From Neolentinus lepideus HHB14362 ss-1 (Eukaryota > Basidiomycota > Agaricomycetes > Gloeophyllales > Gloeophyllaceae): DNA of 64,000 bases. The notes beneath the pieces were generated by a model. It was given only the letters and a program-made list of their open reading frames with translations, made no database searches and had not been told where the DNA came from. This document shows positions 35,709 through 48,659 of this stretch, piece by piece. The translations under genes and the position numbers were made by a program. Location: assembly GCA_001632425.1 (NCBI GenBank), contig KV425551.1, forward strand, positions 730,996-794,995, in the 5' to 3' direction. How positions within the stretch are numbered: the first letter of the stretch is position 1; each line of letters opens with the position of its first letter.

Positions 35709-38700
35709 TCAATGGTAAGGCATTAATCTTCTCAACTCCCGAGCTCGGTGTTCGATTTCCTCTTCTCCGTAACCATCCTCTGTTTCTCGCATTCCTCGAG
35801 ATGGATCAGTCCAGCCCTCCAACACCTCGTCAAGACCTTTCCTCAACCGGATTCCCCTCTCTGCCATAGTCTCAGCGAAACCATCCAATTCCGGTGGACT
35901 AAATACAGATCGTAATGCACCAAATGCTAGAAGGTAGAGCTCTGTCGTAGATCCATGAGCAGACGTTGCATTCGATTCACGGTACGGCTAACCTTTCACG
36001 AGAGGACATTCCCCAACAGCTCTGAAGATTAAATTCCTGCCTCGCTGGAGATCGCCATTCCTACGCTCGAACTCTATAGCTATTCTCCAAAGGATTGAGC
36101 TCCCACGAGTCCTGAAAAGACATGAATTAGTAACGATTTCAAGAACATGAGAATGAACATTACCTAGCACCCTCGACGGCGACACCCAGAGCGCTTCTAA
36201 TACGTTCTTTCTCTTCTAGCCATTTGCCTTTTTCCCAGCATAAAGTCGCCCATATCTCCATCAGTCTTCTGGCAAGGTCCTTCTCCCTCCATCCACGATC
36301 ATCTTCAGATAACAAGGCCCTCACTCGACCCCATACACTTTGTCCCTTCTCCATCTCCAAGAACAGCCTCATAGCCAGAGTATTGCTGGGATAGTGATCC
36401 ACAACGGCATGCACTCGGTCTCGGAGCAGACCAGGAGGAGTAGGATTACGGAGAGTCTCTCCGTGACGATACAACATCATCAACGAAGCGATGCTGAGAC
36501 TCTCGTGAGCGACAGTTCCAGGTCTGGATGATGCATCACTGAGGTACTCATCGAAGACCCGGAGCGCCGCGGAAGGACCCGATGTGAGTAGCTCGGACAG
36601 GGCCTTTAGACGAATCCAAGCCTGCTGCTCATTCCACCTACTCGGATCTCCGATAGACCTTATCTTGTCTTCGAGAGCTCTCTTACATCGGAGAATAATG
36701 ATGCCACCCGCGCCTTGCATGTCGACAGACTTCAGTATAACTTCCAATGCGGCGTCGGAATCGCTCAGAAGCCATTCCATTTCGGCCCAGTCCCACCACA
36801 GGCATCCTACTCCAGGACGTTGAAAATTGGTCGGAGAACCGACCAGGACGGTATTGTAAATTTTCCGCGCATCCGCGGGATGGCCACGCAAGCGTTCCAG
36901 ACGGGCGTGATTAGCCCAATGAGCTAGCGAGTTTCGGACAGCCGAGAGGAAGGAGCGCGATAGCTTCACAGCACTGAAGACACGAATGATCGTTAAAAAT
37001 TCGACTTCATATTGGACGCGTTAGCATACGCACCTCTTGATGCTCAGAGCTGCCTCGAAAGCCAGTGCTAACGAGTCCCACTGTGCATCCTCATCGTCCA
37101 GACCAACCATTCGACAGCCTTCAAATATGCGTTTGACAAGACCGACATTGACGCCTGCTACATCTTGTTCATCCCAGAAGGCACCTTTACCCTTCCCTTC
37201 ACCATCCAGAAGACTTCCTAATGGATTAACGATGCCGAATGCCCAGTCCTTTACCGGACCAAATTCGCTGCTGTAACTTCGTTCTTTGCCAACTAGAACA
37301 CCAGCGAAAGAATCGGCTGTTGTGAGTTTGCTCGTGCTATCGAGAGGGAACAAGGAGTTGAGCTTGTACTCTGTGGCGAACGGAGTATATGCCCAACGAT
37401 CATCGAAATTCTCCGAGGGCCGGGTAGAGAGAGAGGAGACAAAGCCAGGAACGTGCAAGCCAAGATACGAGATCCATACCAGCCTGAAGGCGTGCTTGGC
37501 CTTCGCCGTCGACCACTGCCACAGGAATGGCCTAATGTCAGAGAACAAGACTGTCGCGTATGGATCGTCCACATCATCGATGGTCCGCGAAGGTAACAGT
37601 TTCTTCTTGTCACAGACCAATTCATCGGCCGACCACCTACGATATGGATCTGAGTCGTCCGGACTTGCATCGGTGTCCCGGGCTCCGAAACCTGATGGAA
37701 CATGGTCTGGCCTCCCAGCAGCAACCCAAGACGCCCAGCCCTTGGCCCCGGCTTCGCCTAGGCGAGGCGCTTCTGACTCCCAGAACTCCTCTAGTGCATC
37801 GAGCTGATGTTCGAGTGGCAGGCCATACATGGACTGAGGTATTTCAAAAATCCTTGATACACGTCCAGTTAAATACATGTCAGACACAATGAGGAAGAAA
37901 CTTACAATTCAGCCTGAGCTTGAAAGATAGCAGTGGCACGTTCGCCATACCCTATAAGTTGTTGAAGGAATGACGTATCTCGGAAGTAGAAGACGCTCAC
38001 CTGCATCCCGAAGTGCGATGGCGATTCTCCAGATTGCCCTGAGTTGGCCAACTTCGTTCTGTTGTAGTTTGTTGAGGACTCTGCCAGCGTCCTCCATTAT
38101 GCCATCCATTCCCCTCTCACCTTTCCTGAGCCGCCAGTCCAGCCATGCAATCCAGACCTCGACATCGTCGGCCTCTTGCAATGCACTTTCCCATTCAGCT
38201 CGCACCTTGCTCTTGTGCCACAGTTCTTCGCCAGCTGCTACATATTTAAGTCGAAGTAACGTCAACTTGCGATTATCAGGATGCGCCGACAAGGCACGCG
38301 CAAGGATAGATGTGGTTATCTCTGAGCGTACTCTAGCCGCGTTCTTGGAAGTAACAGGCACGTTGGAAAGCGAATACTGCAGCAATGACAGCCATACAGA
38401 CACCTGAGATGGATCGGTCGAGAGTCGTTCTTCTAATGCCTTAAGCTTAATCTGGAGCGCTGTGAGAGTCGTCGCTGCTACATCGTCGTCAGAGGTGATG
38501 CTATCTTCAGTTTCGGATCCAGAGGACCCAGAAGAACCCGAGTCTCGATCTGTTCGCCTGTTTAAAATTGAACGATATGACTGGTCCTCTGGGCGCTGCC
38601 TGCCCGAACGGACGCGCAGGAAACCTTCAGTTTCCTTGTATTTGTAATTGTGAGAATCGGATGTGAGTAGTCTCCGCGTAGGGGTAGCTTGAAGCAATGC

Positions 38701-39296
38701 ACGAGACCGAGTATCGGTCAAGGTGTGCATCTAATCACAGGACTTAGTCATTGATACGCATGTCAGTGATCATTCTGACCTTGCGCCGACCACCCATCCC
38801 TATTTCAATACCTTTCCCGCTGGAATGGATCACAGTCCAGCCCCGAGGAAGGCCGAGTATCTGCCTACCGCCTTGGACATCATTAGTTGTCAGAGACACA
38901 GCGTGCGATACACTTACGAGCTACTGCTTGATATTTCGGCACTGATCCCGCATGTAAGCCTCCGTAAGTCACGTTGAGAGGATCTCCTTTCTTGTCCGTG
39001 AAGTAAAGCGGCGGTGAGCCAGACCTTCGCTGCAGGGTATCTTGTTTATTCTTGACGCGTTCGTCGTGTTCAGTGTCCCAAGAACGATCGACTTCCCTTT
39101 CAGACTTGTATTTACGGAATGTTTCATTCTCTCGGCCGTTCTTGCTTTCCTTGTCTCTGAGCTTTTTATCCTTACGCTTTCTTTCCTTCTCCTCTCCCTT
39201 TTTTGCAGTAGACGAGGCGACGCGACTAGGACCAACCTCTATGTCGGGAAACGAAGAGAATGACGGAGGAAATGACGAGAAAGACGGCGCAGACAT
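35709..39296 (-). CDS. NRDE2: NRDE2-family protein (RNA surveillance/RNAi)
   Basis: NRDE2 proteins are nuclear; in worms they act in small-RNA-guided silencing, and in fission yeast the homologue Nrl1 works with the Mtr4-like helicase of exosome adaptors. The ATG at 39296 gives MSAPSFSSFPPSFSSFPDIE, then a strongly basic stretch (KKGEEKERKRKDKKLRDKE). The conserved N-terminal segment follows: 'SPPLYFTDKKGDPLNVTYGG', 'VPKYQAVARGILGLPRGWTV' and 'SHNYKYKETEGFLRV'. The C-terminal two thirds is helical HAT/TPR-like repeats, with 'DPSQVSVWLSLLQYSL', 'DVEVWIAWLDWRL', 'AWIRLKALSEL' and 'NPTPPGLLRDRVHAVVDHYP'. The C-terminus is 'SPPELDGFAETMAERGIRL', ending at 35709. About eight introns are present and it has about 1050 residues. 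It is divergent from NIP7. Confidence 0.85.
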
Positions 39297-39583
39297 TGTC
39301 TGTAGATGGGAACCAGTTCTCTATACGGTCATAGGAAACTGTGGACTTGTGTGTTGATATCGGCTGAGCAGTATTCAGTTACGTTGTGTCTGGAAGGCGG
39401 CCTCGACCAGAATCTAGATATAGGCCGCCGGCATTTCAAAGCGATCCCCCCGCACTGGGTTATGTAATCCATAGCAGCTTTTTTAAATACCGTCTTTGCA
39501 GACAGGTTCAGTCAAACTATCCTCACCCTTCGTCTCGTGACACAGGCTACGCATCGCAGGGCGATACCGCAGAGCACTAAGAA

Positions 39584-40392
39584 ATGAGGCCTTTGACAGA
39601 GGAAGAGAGTAAGCTTGTTTTCGCAAAGTTAGCTAACTTCATTGTACGTGCGATTGTGTGAAGTTCATTGAAGTGGCGAGCCTGACCTCTGTGTAGGGGA
39701 AAAACATTATACAGCTCATTGACAGACCGGACGAACCCTATTGCTTTCGGTTGCACAAAGATCGAGTGTATTATGTGTCAGAGTCTTCTATGCGTCTTGG
39801 AGTCTCGGTAGCACGACCAAATCTCGTGAGCCTCGGGACATGTTTCGGCAAGTTCACGAAAAGTGGGAAATTCAAGCTGCAAATAACTGCACTTGATTAT
39901 CTCGCACAGTACGCCAAGTACAAGGTATGTCATCGTCATTGACTTTCCACGAGCATACTCATCATATATCGGAATCAAGGTCTGGATAAAACCCAACGGC
40001 GAGATGCCATTCCTCTATGGGAATCATGTTCTGAAGGCGCATCTTGGGCGAATTTCGGAAGATATCCCAGAACATCAGGGTGTTGTTGTTTATAGCATGA
40101 ATGACATCCCATTGGTTCGTCACTGCTGTCATGTATGATTTACATTTAGTCGACGTCTGTACACAGGGCTTCGGTGTTACTGCTCGGTCGACAGCAGACA
40201 CACGAAAACTAGATCCCACAGCAATCATTGTGTTCCATCAATCGTACGTCCTGTGTTCCACCTGCAGATTTTGCGGTTATTGAATCTGTCTCACCAGTGA
40301 CGTCGGTGAATATTTACGGGATGAGGTATGTGACAAATCATTGCTGTACGTGTCCTCGTATGTTGACCGGCTTGTAGGAGACGTTGTTCTAA
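39584..40392 (+). CDS. NIP7: 60S ribosome biogenesis factor NIP7
   Basis: NIP7 acts in the nucleolus and nucleus in maturation of 27S pre-rRNA and 60S subunits. The ATG at 39584 gives [20 protein letters not shown], then '[21 protein letters not shown]' across the second exon. The C-terminal PUA RNA-binding domain follows, with '[20 protein letters not shown]', '[20 protein letters not shown]' and '[20 protein letters not shown]'. The final 15-nt coding exon (40378-40392) gives the conserved ETLF end. About six introns are present. Length, about 180 residues, matches the family. It shares a 287-bp divergent upstream region with NRDE2. Confidence 0.95.
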
Positions 40393-40602
40393 TCAGAGCC
40401 GTCGATATTGATCATCTTTATGGATTTATCGTCCATGCGGTCGGGATATCTCATGGACCCTTCGGTATCTTACATAGATTGCTCAGTTTTGAAGTGCTCG
40501 GCTGGGCTTCTAATGATCTGGCATCTGTATATATAATGACATAGATAAAGTGAGGTGTCTGGTTCCTTCGTGTATTCTTAGCGACACCTTATCACAATAC
40601 TC

Positions 40603-41766
40603 ATGTCGATGCTGACGTTGCAGCGTGTCCTAGAGTGGCAAGCTTGTGGCATCCACTACTTTGTCCCACGCCTGCTAACACTAACCAGGTCATATTTGTT
40701 GGCTCAGCTTGCGATGTCTGCTCTTCCTACTTCTGAGACTGTAGACGTTTATACGCAGTGGACTAGTCTTTCCGACGAGGATCTTACTACTGAAAACATC
40801 TGGGTTATCCTGGGCACCGTTCAAGATGATTTTTGGGTTGCAGCCGCCTGCACGGATCGGGTTGTGGAGGACGTGTCAGTGCAACGTACCCTGCTTGACT
40901 TCGGGCTTCAAAGAGCTAAACATGCTGCAGAACATAATGCAGACGCCACTGGAACATCGGAGTTTAGAGGGGTTGCGACGTCGATGGGTGAGCCCGACTC
41001 AGATACGCAACCCTCCGAACAAGACGACGAGAAGTTACACAAGATCAGGTCGTTGCTCCTGGCCCGACTCCATAGGCTAAATACGTTCGTAGAGTTGTGC
41101 AAAGTCTCTGGCACTACGTCTGAGGGGTCTAGAGGTGATATTGATGAAGAATGGGAGGATGACCCATGGGCGGAAGCTGGCGCGGACGAGTTTGAAGCGC
41201 CTCCAGTCCAGAAGTCTGGATCTTCATCTTCAGCAGTCTCCGGACTTCCTCCAATATCGCTGTCACAATTCCTGACCCTTGACCTTTCGTACGTGGCCCG
41301 TGTTTTGGCTTCATTGGAGCACTTCACAGCACTCAGAATCATGATGGACCGGCACGGCTTGTATCTATGGCCACACCGTCTGGCTATTCTGGAAGCTATC
41401 CCAGAACCTGCTGACCCGGAGGAGTACCGTGATCTCCTCCCAACCTATGACTTCTCCACTGGTCGAGAGCAAGAATTCCAAAATGTCAGTAATGATGCCG
41501 TTAATGGGGTAGACATGGTACCGCCACAGGAGGATTCTTCGCAGCCATGTGATGGACCCATTCATTTCGAGCCTTTGACTGCTTCAGAGCTCACTGCATG
41601 GTGCAAACGAAGAATTGACGACATCATATCTGTGAGCGGGATGGTAGATGTGGCCCTCACTCTTGTGCAGCACTGCGTTGCGAAGGGCATACCAGACCTA
41701 GACGTGGCAGGCGAAGACCTCAGTCTGTTGTCCAGGCTGGTGTACGACGTCACCAAGCCAGCCACG

Positions 41767-41806
<40 letters not shown>

Positions 41807-43880
41807 AGGAATGGACACTTGAGCGCTGGAGAACTACTGCACCTTCCGATATCATCCGTGCATATCTTCGACATTCTAATCAATTGACACTAGTCAGGGA
41901 CATCCGGACCTTCGTCTTGCCATACTTGTTCGTTCTTGAGTCTCGCGCCGAACGATCAGGACATCCAGACCCGTCTCTTTCCAGCCATCTCATATACGAA
42001 TACATCCTGACCCTGTCACTGGACTTGGCTGCGGTCGTGTTCGAAGCGTCGAAGCCGACTCTCCCGATCGGACAACGTCTGATCAAGAACGACGAAGATA
42101 TGGCACGCCTGGCACTTGCTTGCCTTTATGGCAGTAACACTCTAAATGAGTGGCAGACCATGAGTCGTATATTTGAATGCTTGCCGGCTTGGGACAATGC
42201 TGCTGATGACGACGAAGACGAAGCGGACACTACCATCACCTCTCTGGGCGCCTTTGTCACGCCCTCGACTACTTCGCAGCAGGTTACCCCGTCCGACCTC
42301 ATGATGTTCTTCTCTCCGTTACCTTCTACGTCTTTATCTCGAATTCTTGACATCCTCGACGTACATCTAGAATCTGGGGAGATATTTTCTCGATGGGGTG
42401 TTCCTGCACCATTGAGATGGTTCGTCCAAAGCAGGGACGATGCCGTCGAACAGAGCGCGTGGGCGAATAGGATGGCGAGACGTGCCGGAGGATCCGATGA
42501 AGAGCTTGACACGCAGGAAGAGTGGGAATGGCTGCTAGATGACATGCTCAAACTGGCGGGCACAGGCGAAGGGGGCATCAAGGGAGCATTTGGACTTCTG
42601 TCTCGAGATGAGATGATGATGATTTTCTTGAGCGGTCTTCTAGCCTCAGGCAGTGAGTCCTTTATATCAAACTTCCTGCATCCACTACTCACTAAATACT
42701 GCATTAGAATTCGAGATTGCCAAAGGCATCCTACGAAACCCTAGACGTAAATTACGTCTCGATGCAGCAGTCATCGAAAACATCTGTCTTTCGACTTCAC
42801 GCGAATTCTACGATAACGCAAGTTCCGGTAACTACACGTACGGCGATATGAAATTGGCGTATGACTGGTAGGCAGACTTCATTCGATAGAGTCGTTACAT
42901 ACATTGATTTAATGTGCATCCCTAGCCTCGACGTCCCTCCTCCTAGCCCCAGTTTAGTCAAGGAAAAGCGGTTTATTGAAGCAACCTCCCGTCTCGCCTC
43001 GTTTAATATAATGTCCCGCCCCGGAATACCTATTTCGCCGATCGAAATACGCTTGACCAAGGATCGCCTCTCCCTTGTGTCTCGCGTTCTGTCAAGTAAT
43101 CAGGACGCATACAAGCACACGGAAGTGATTCTGGAGCTCGTCGAGAAACTTGGCTTTCAAGGCGATGTTACCGCGGAGGTCAAGACATACGCTATGCTGG
43201 CGGACACGGCATTGCAGGCTGAGGATTTTACTCGCGCTTTCGAATGCATTGAGGCAATGGTGAAGAAAGTAATAGAGTTGAAGACAGCTGTCCCGCCAGG
43301 CATCGAGGATTCGCGGGTGAGAGAATGCTCGGAAGTCTGTTGGATAGCGAATTATCAACTTGGTCGGCAGTCCGAATACGAGGACGTCGGTAAGAAGATG
43401 CGTCTTCTAGGATGGGCAATTGAATTCTGTCCTCCCGATAAATTGCCTGATATTTTACATTCGTGGCATCGTCTTGAGGATGAAGACATCGAAGAACGGA
43501 CGGGAAGACTAATGACTCGCGAGAGCGGACTTCCAGCTCAGCCACGTAAACGACAAACTCGAGCTCGCACCGCACCCAGTTTAACTGAACGCTTACAGCG
43601 CATACATATGCCAGATTTTCATATGCCGGCCTCACCGTTGGCACCCTTGGTGGGCAGTCCGGACCCTGCAGCTTTGGCAAGCAGGACCTTCCATCGCGTG
43701 GCAGCGAACTTTCCTTTCTCTGTGGGCCATCGAGCCCAGTCACCAGGTTCTGATGGTAGCTCAAGAAGCAGGAATGCAAGCAGAACAAGATTTGGTACGG
43801 ACGACGTGTCTGTCCAAGCATCTCGTGTCTTCCAGAAGGGCATTGGCTGGCTTATCGGCGCAGACGAAGAGAATCAATGA
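40603..43880 (+). CDS. SEC39: Sec39-domain protein (Dsl1/NAG-type tether subunit)
   Basis: Sec39-domain proteins are subunits of the Dsl1 tether that captures Golgi-derived vesicles at the ER. A first exon of over 2 kb is followed by two short introns. Recognisable stretches are 'TTENIWVILGTVQDDFWVAA', 'LDLSYVARVLASLEHFTALR', 'HGLYLWPHRLAILEAIPEPA', 'ARLALACLYGSNTLNEWQTM' and 'FECLPAWD'. After splicing come 'GILRNPRRKLRLDAAVIENI' and 'LVKEKRFIEATSRLASFNIM', then a helical end and a Ser/Arg-rich tail. It is almost entirely helical and has about 1050 residues. The start is uncertain: ATG 40603, or the in-frame ATG 40714 (MSALPTSETVDVYTQ). It contains six perfect GACGCA units coding Asp-Ala. Confidence 0.75.
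41767..41802 (+). repeat. In-frame hexanucleotide repeat (GACGCA)6
   Basis: Six perfect GACGCA units code (Asp-Ala)6 inside the Sec39-domain protein, in an acidic loop between helices. Length changes of one unit keep the reading frame, so the tract could vary between strains. Confidence 0.9.
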
Positions 43881-44309
43881 ATTCTATATTCGCGATGTCG
43901 CATGCGTTCGATAGTTGAAGAATTCCATCTTGCCGTTGATTTGGCGTCCCTTCTCTGAAAGTCCAAATTTCAAGCTTGACGTGAGGAAGCCGACTGGGTA
44001 TAGTTAGGTCAAGGCGTGACGTGCAGGGAGAGGTGTGCTTATAGTATAACGGTAGAGCTACTGTGTAAGATGGGCAGACAGTGGGAGTAGATGACACATT
44101 ACAACAGGGGCGTAAACATAATGAAGAATAACTGTAATTATGGGACCGTGCCCTGATAAATAAACTGTTATCCAAGAGGATAAGCATAACGTGAGGGAAT
44201 CAAGGAGCGACACGGAAGGTGATCTGCCACAAAACTGCGCAGTTCTAACCAAAGAAAATTTACAAGCGACACGCGATACTCGCAGTCCCATCCGAATCCG
44301 TAAGGGAAT
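43881..44309. other. Convergent intergenic region
   Basis: This is the shared 3' flank of the Sec39-domain gene (+) and the disordered-protein gene (-). No gene or repeat is visible. A tRNA-like phrase at about 44045 lacks the rest of a tRNA. Confidence 0.45.
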
Positions 44310-47030
44310 CTAGCTGATGCAGCCAAAGCGGCCTCCGCTCGACGTCGGCGCTCTAGGCCTATTGATGACTCCAGTTCGTCCACCATCATCCTGTCTCTCC
44401 GCAGGAGTGCCCGATCCTCGACCGCAAACATCACAGTAGCCGCTGCCACTCCCCGTAGCGCGCAGCTGTTCAAGCTCCGTCTTCAGCTCCCGGACCTGGC
44501 CCTCCAACTCCCAAATCTGCATCTGCCACCCTTTCCGTGCAGAGATGATTTGATCCTGTAGCGCCTGGATCACCGCAGACTGGTCCTCGCCTGCAACAGC
44601 GATCGACACTCCTCGGTTCCCCGCAATAGAATCATCGCTGCGGAAGCTGTACGCGAGTGGTGAGTTGGAAATGCTAGGGCTCGTGACAGCGGTATTCATG
44701 GTGGTCGGCGTATCTAGGTCCAAGTCGTAATCCCCGTTACCTCTGGCTTCACCGCCTGGCAGTAAATGGTCCGAGAAATGTGCACTGAAAGCAGTCGACA
44801 CCGGTCTCAGGCTAAGCCCCTTGAAGTCGGTCTGCCCAGGAGGCGCACTCCTCGGCGAAAGGCCGGGCGTACCCCCGCTCGAAGACACATCGATGACCGA
44901 GTGCACAGCCGTGGGGGTGGCTGTCCTACTCCGTCCCCTTTCCTGTTCAACTTCTGGGTTGAATGGCTCCTTCGAAGGCAACGGCCCGCCGGGGGGGATA
45001 ATAGACAGCGCAGGTAGATTTCCGCGACGGGGGCTCGGTGACTGCTTCCGGCGATCAGCAACCGACGGAGTGCGTAGCATGCCATCACTCTCCGCCAGGA
45101 GGGAGGGTGATAACGAGGGGACAGGAACCCGCTTCAGGTCCTTCGTATTCCTTGGTATTGGCGCCTGTGGCTGATTGCCAAAGCCAATCTCACCCATGGT
45201 CTCAGACGAGATTTGAGGGACTGGTGGTACAACCTGCACCTGCGGCTTGTCCTTATCCTTATCCTTATCCCTAAACAGCCGCATAAACCCACTCTTTTTG
45301 TGTTTGACGACCCGCGGGGGTGTCTCACTACTCGCGTAATCTTCACTGGAAACAGCCTGCGATTCATAGTCCTTCCCAGCACCTTTAGGTAGGAAAGCAT
45401 TTCTCGCCCTAGCGCCGGCACTGATTGACCGTGCTCTCGCCCTTGAGGTGAAAGTGCTACCCGTGGGACTGTTCGAGTTTTTTGACGTCGTCATCCTGTG
45501 ATCCATACTCGAGCTGTCCGTTTGGGGGAATGCCAAAGAACTATTGGCATAGCCTTGTTGCGACATAATAGCCTGCGTGGTAGTAGTTCTGGTTCTCTCC
45601 CTAGCCTGTGCCTGCTCCAGGGATATAAGTGTAAACCCGGGAGAAGCGGGGGTATCCTGCCATCCAGCTAGTGCCCTGGCAGACATAGCCTCTGCGAACG
45701 GTCGGCTGACGCTCGAGAGAGACGAGTGGGAGTCAGCAACGGATGGTCGACGGGTGACAGCGGGCACAGAGATATCTTTCGCATGGACACCCTCGCCTGA
45801 AGAATAGGAAGATTTGGCTCTATGAGTCACCGATGAAGCAGAACTATCAGGAGTAATGACGCTAGCCGATGTCCAAGAACCTGACGTGCTTGCTTCTGTG
45901 ACCGTCTGATCAGAATCACTTGGAGCGATGTTGTCCACGAATGCTCGCTGAACATGATTGGGAGAACGGTGTGCTGTTTGAGCTTGGTTGTGGTAAGCAA
46001 GGTCCGGGTTAGCGTACGGGTGCACGTATTCATGGCGGTAGGAAGGCAAGGGAGATGTTGAGCGGCCGTGCCGTCCTGACGGCGGAACGTGATTCTCGGA
46101 GCCTGAGCTAGGTGAAGAGCCAGAAGGTTTGTTTGCTACTCGTGGACTCTCAGGAGGATGCAATTGAGATGGTTTTGCCGTAAACGACGCGGTTTGGGTA
46201 CGAATGCGCATTATAGGGAACTTATTCCGCGGAGAGGACTTTGGGGATGATGGGGGCAATACAAGTGACGTGGAAGACATGGAAGCCTGCGCCAAAGCAC
46301 TGCATCATAGAGTCAACAGGTGTTGGGTCAGCCAGTCAATGATGCTCAACAGCACAAGGAAAAGTACTAACTGTAACGCGCCGCCAGGCGAGATATACGA
46401 CGAATTTGTCTCGAAAGACTGTTTGCCCTTGCCACTGGATCGACCGGATTCAATGCTGGGTCGACCGTTACTGTTAGTCCGGCTGAGACCTAGACCTTTC
46501 ATAATACCACCTCGGGTCTTTTCTGACCGGGGTTCAGAAAGTGTGCGGGACAATGCACTAGTCTCTGGCTCCTCTTCTTCGACAAGAGCGTCGCCGCCCA
46601 GTTCCCAGGGGGCTGGCGAATGGAACCGCATCTTGGGGCCCAAGACGCTCATTCTAGAGACGTCGTCGTCGTCATCAACAGTGTGCTGAGAAGAGTGATC
46701 GTCATCGGAGTAGTCTTGTGAAGCGTATGAATAGCGAGGATCGTCTTCTAAGTCTAGGGTGCTAGCTGAAGGGTCATTCAACCGCTCGCGATCGGACATG
46801 GGAGACCGAGGCTCAATAGTACTAGATGCATAGTGAGAGGACTGCGGCTGTTGTATAGAGCGACCAGGACGAGGAGAAAAGACCGGATGACTGTAAATGG
46901 AGGGAGAATCGTAAGAGTCGGCATAAGAAGGAAAGCGATTGTGGAGATCTGCTCGTGCAGTACGCTGGTCCAAGAGACGTCTGAGATGTTCATCGTGGGT
47001 GGCGTTGGGTGACTGCATGACGCTGAGCAT
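44310..47030 (-). CDS. Large disordered protein with C-terminal coiled coil and CxxC motif
   Basis: I do not recognise the family. The N-terminal exon (ATG at 47030 or 47018) reads MQSPNATHDEHLRRLLDQRT and then Ser, Pro and Asp-rich sequence. One 72-nt intron (46300-46371) joins '..YISPGGAL' to 'ALAQASMSSTSLVLPPSSP'. The second exon is long, rich in Ser, Pro, Thr and Arg, with 'KKSGFMRLFRDKDKDKDKP'. It ends in a short coiled coil (WQMQIWELEGQVRELKTELE) and 'YCDVCGRGSG', a CxxC pair that could bind a metal. The final residues are GRFGCIS. Total length is about 895 residues. Most of it is probably unstructured; the 'FMRLFRDKDK' segment could be a polybasic membrane or phospho site. Retention of the intron would add a hydrophobic tail. 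Confidence 0.65.
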
Positions 47031-48063
47031 AGGCCACGACGACAATGGCCACGACGACGACGACGACGCCGGGGACGACGGGGAGGGACAGCAACGGGAG
47101 CTTGGGAGAACGAAGCGAGTATTAGAACCTGCAGACGATCGGGCACGAACTGAAGCGAATACCTACACGCTCGCAAATAAGGACAAACAATTCATATACA
47201 TCTCAAAGAATTCGAAGCAGCGCAGCCTCAGATCGAAATAAACGCCGCGCTTAGCCTCGCATGCTGTCCCTTCGGTTGATTTGCCGAGCCATTCTGATAC
47301 GATACGGCGACCACAACGGTACAACCACTGAGATGAATCCGAGAATTTATTTCCTGTTTCACGAGGATATCTAACTGCCCATGTTCCTGCTGAGTTCTCA
47401 TACATAGTTATGCCGGCGCACTAGTACTGCTGAGTGGCTCCACCACGGCCCGATCATCTACCAGTACCTCGCCCGTCTATCGCTTCTCTAGAAATGGTCA
47501 AGTTCGTTCAACTTTTCCTCAGCCAATTCACGCGCATTTCTCCGCACATGTCCGTCGGAGAATGCCTGCCACGATGAGAAAAAGAACGGGGACTACAGAT
47601 ATGCGCAACGATGGCAGTGATCAGAGCATTGGAAAGGCTACGAACTGTTTCCCCAGTGGGAGCGAGGACCTGGTTAAGTTTGAGGGGCCATCGACAAATG
47701 GCGAACGTGGTAGATTGGTGGCGACCGTCTAGTGCGAGAATTTGACGCTCAGCATCGACGGGTTCACATACTTTCGGAAGCGCGTTCTGACTAACAGCGA
47801 ACCTCGAGGCCGGTCTTATATAATATCATATATAAGCCTCCGTGCGATTGGGTCGGTCGACTCGCCGTGCATCTCGTGGACCCGGTTACCGGTAAGCAAA
47901 AATACAACAGGCACTGCCAAAATCCAAAAGCTCGTGCTACTGTGCAATTCCATCCTCCTTTCATGAGTCCGAGATCGATCATGACTGGATAAGCAGCCTG
48001 CATTAGTGGAATCATGCCAGTCATGGAGAAATTTTAGGGCTGCAGTGCATGCCATTCAGCTTA
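47031..48063. other. Intergenic region left of the MITE
   Basis: This is the upstream region of the disordered-protein gene. It contains an (ACG)6 run at 47051-47068 and no convincing gene. It ends with the TTA target site of the mobile element. Confidence 0.5.
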
Positions 48064-48659
48064 CACTGCGGGCATGGTACCTTGTATTCGGCGATTAAAT
48101 GATGATTTTATAGTGATTGAATAACTTATACAACTATAATTATCTCCCTGAGGATATGGTGATTTTATACTCAGTTGGCTCTGCAATTTATTCTGCTTGT
48201 AGACCTCAGTCTTAGTGGGAAGATAGCTAGAATGGGGTATTGGATTGCAATGAAGAACATATGGTGATAATATGAAATTTACAACATATCTTACTATAAT
48301 CCTGCCAATCTTATTCTGATTATATGTTGATCCTCTGATTGTATACTGATTATATGCTGATTTTATTTTGAGTCACAATAAGATCAACATATGCTCAACT
48401 GAGGTCATCTGAGAACATATATTAAATACATTCTTACAGTACACATTTGACTTTATCACACTATGCTCTGGCTTGCAATCTAGCACCTCATTCTGACGAC
48501 ATTCAAATGGTGTCTAGTATGATCATGTTGAATAAATGACGGAGTTAATTGGATATAATTTTGGCACATGTTGATGGAGTTTATCCTGATTATTTTCGTT
48601 ATCTAATCCACACATAATCACCATTTAATCCCGGATTACAAGGTGCCTTGCCCGCAGTG
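48064..48659. mobile_element. MITE with about 62-bp imperfect terminal inverted repeats
   Basis: The left end starts CACTGCGGGCATGGTACC and the reverse complement of the right end starts CACTGCGGGCAAGGCACC. The two ends continue to match for about 62 bp with scattered differences. The element is 596 bp, AT-rich inside unlike its flanks, has no open frame, and is bordered on both sides by TTA (48061-48063 and 48660-48662), a 3-bp target duplication. The interior repeats TGATTATA/TGATTTTA-like words. CACTG ends with a 3-bp duplication fit a CACTA/EnSpm-type or PIF/Harbinger-type non-autonomous element; without the transposase this cannot be decided. Confidence 0.85.

Noticed and set aside
43228..43821. 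Minus-strand 197-codon open frame inside the Sec39-domain gene
   Set aside because: It is a shadow of the coding strand; the plus-strand frame has the family sequence and proper splice junctions.
47051..47068. (ACG)6 microsatellite upstream of the disordered-protein gene
   Set aside because: Real but ordinary; it lies in the leader or promoter and has no evident function.
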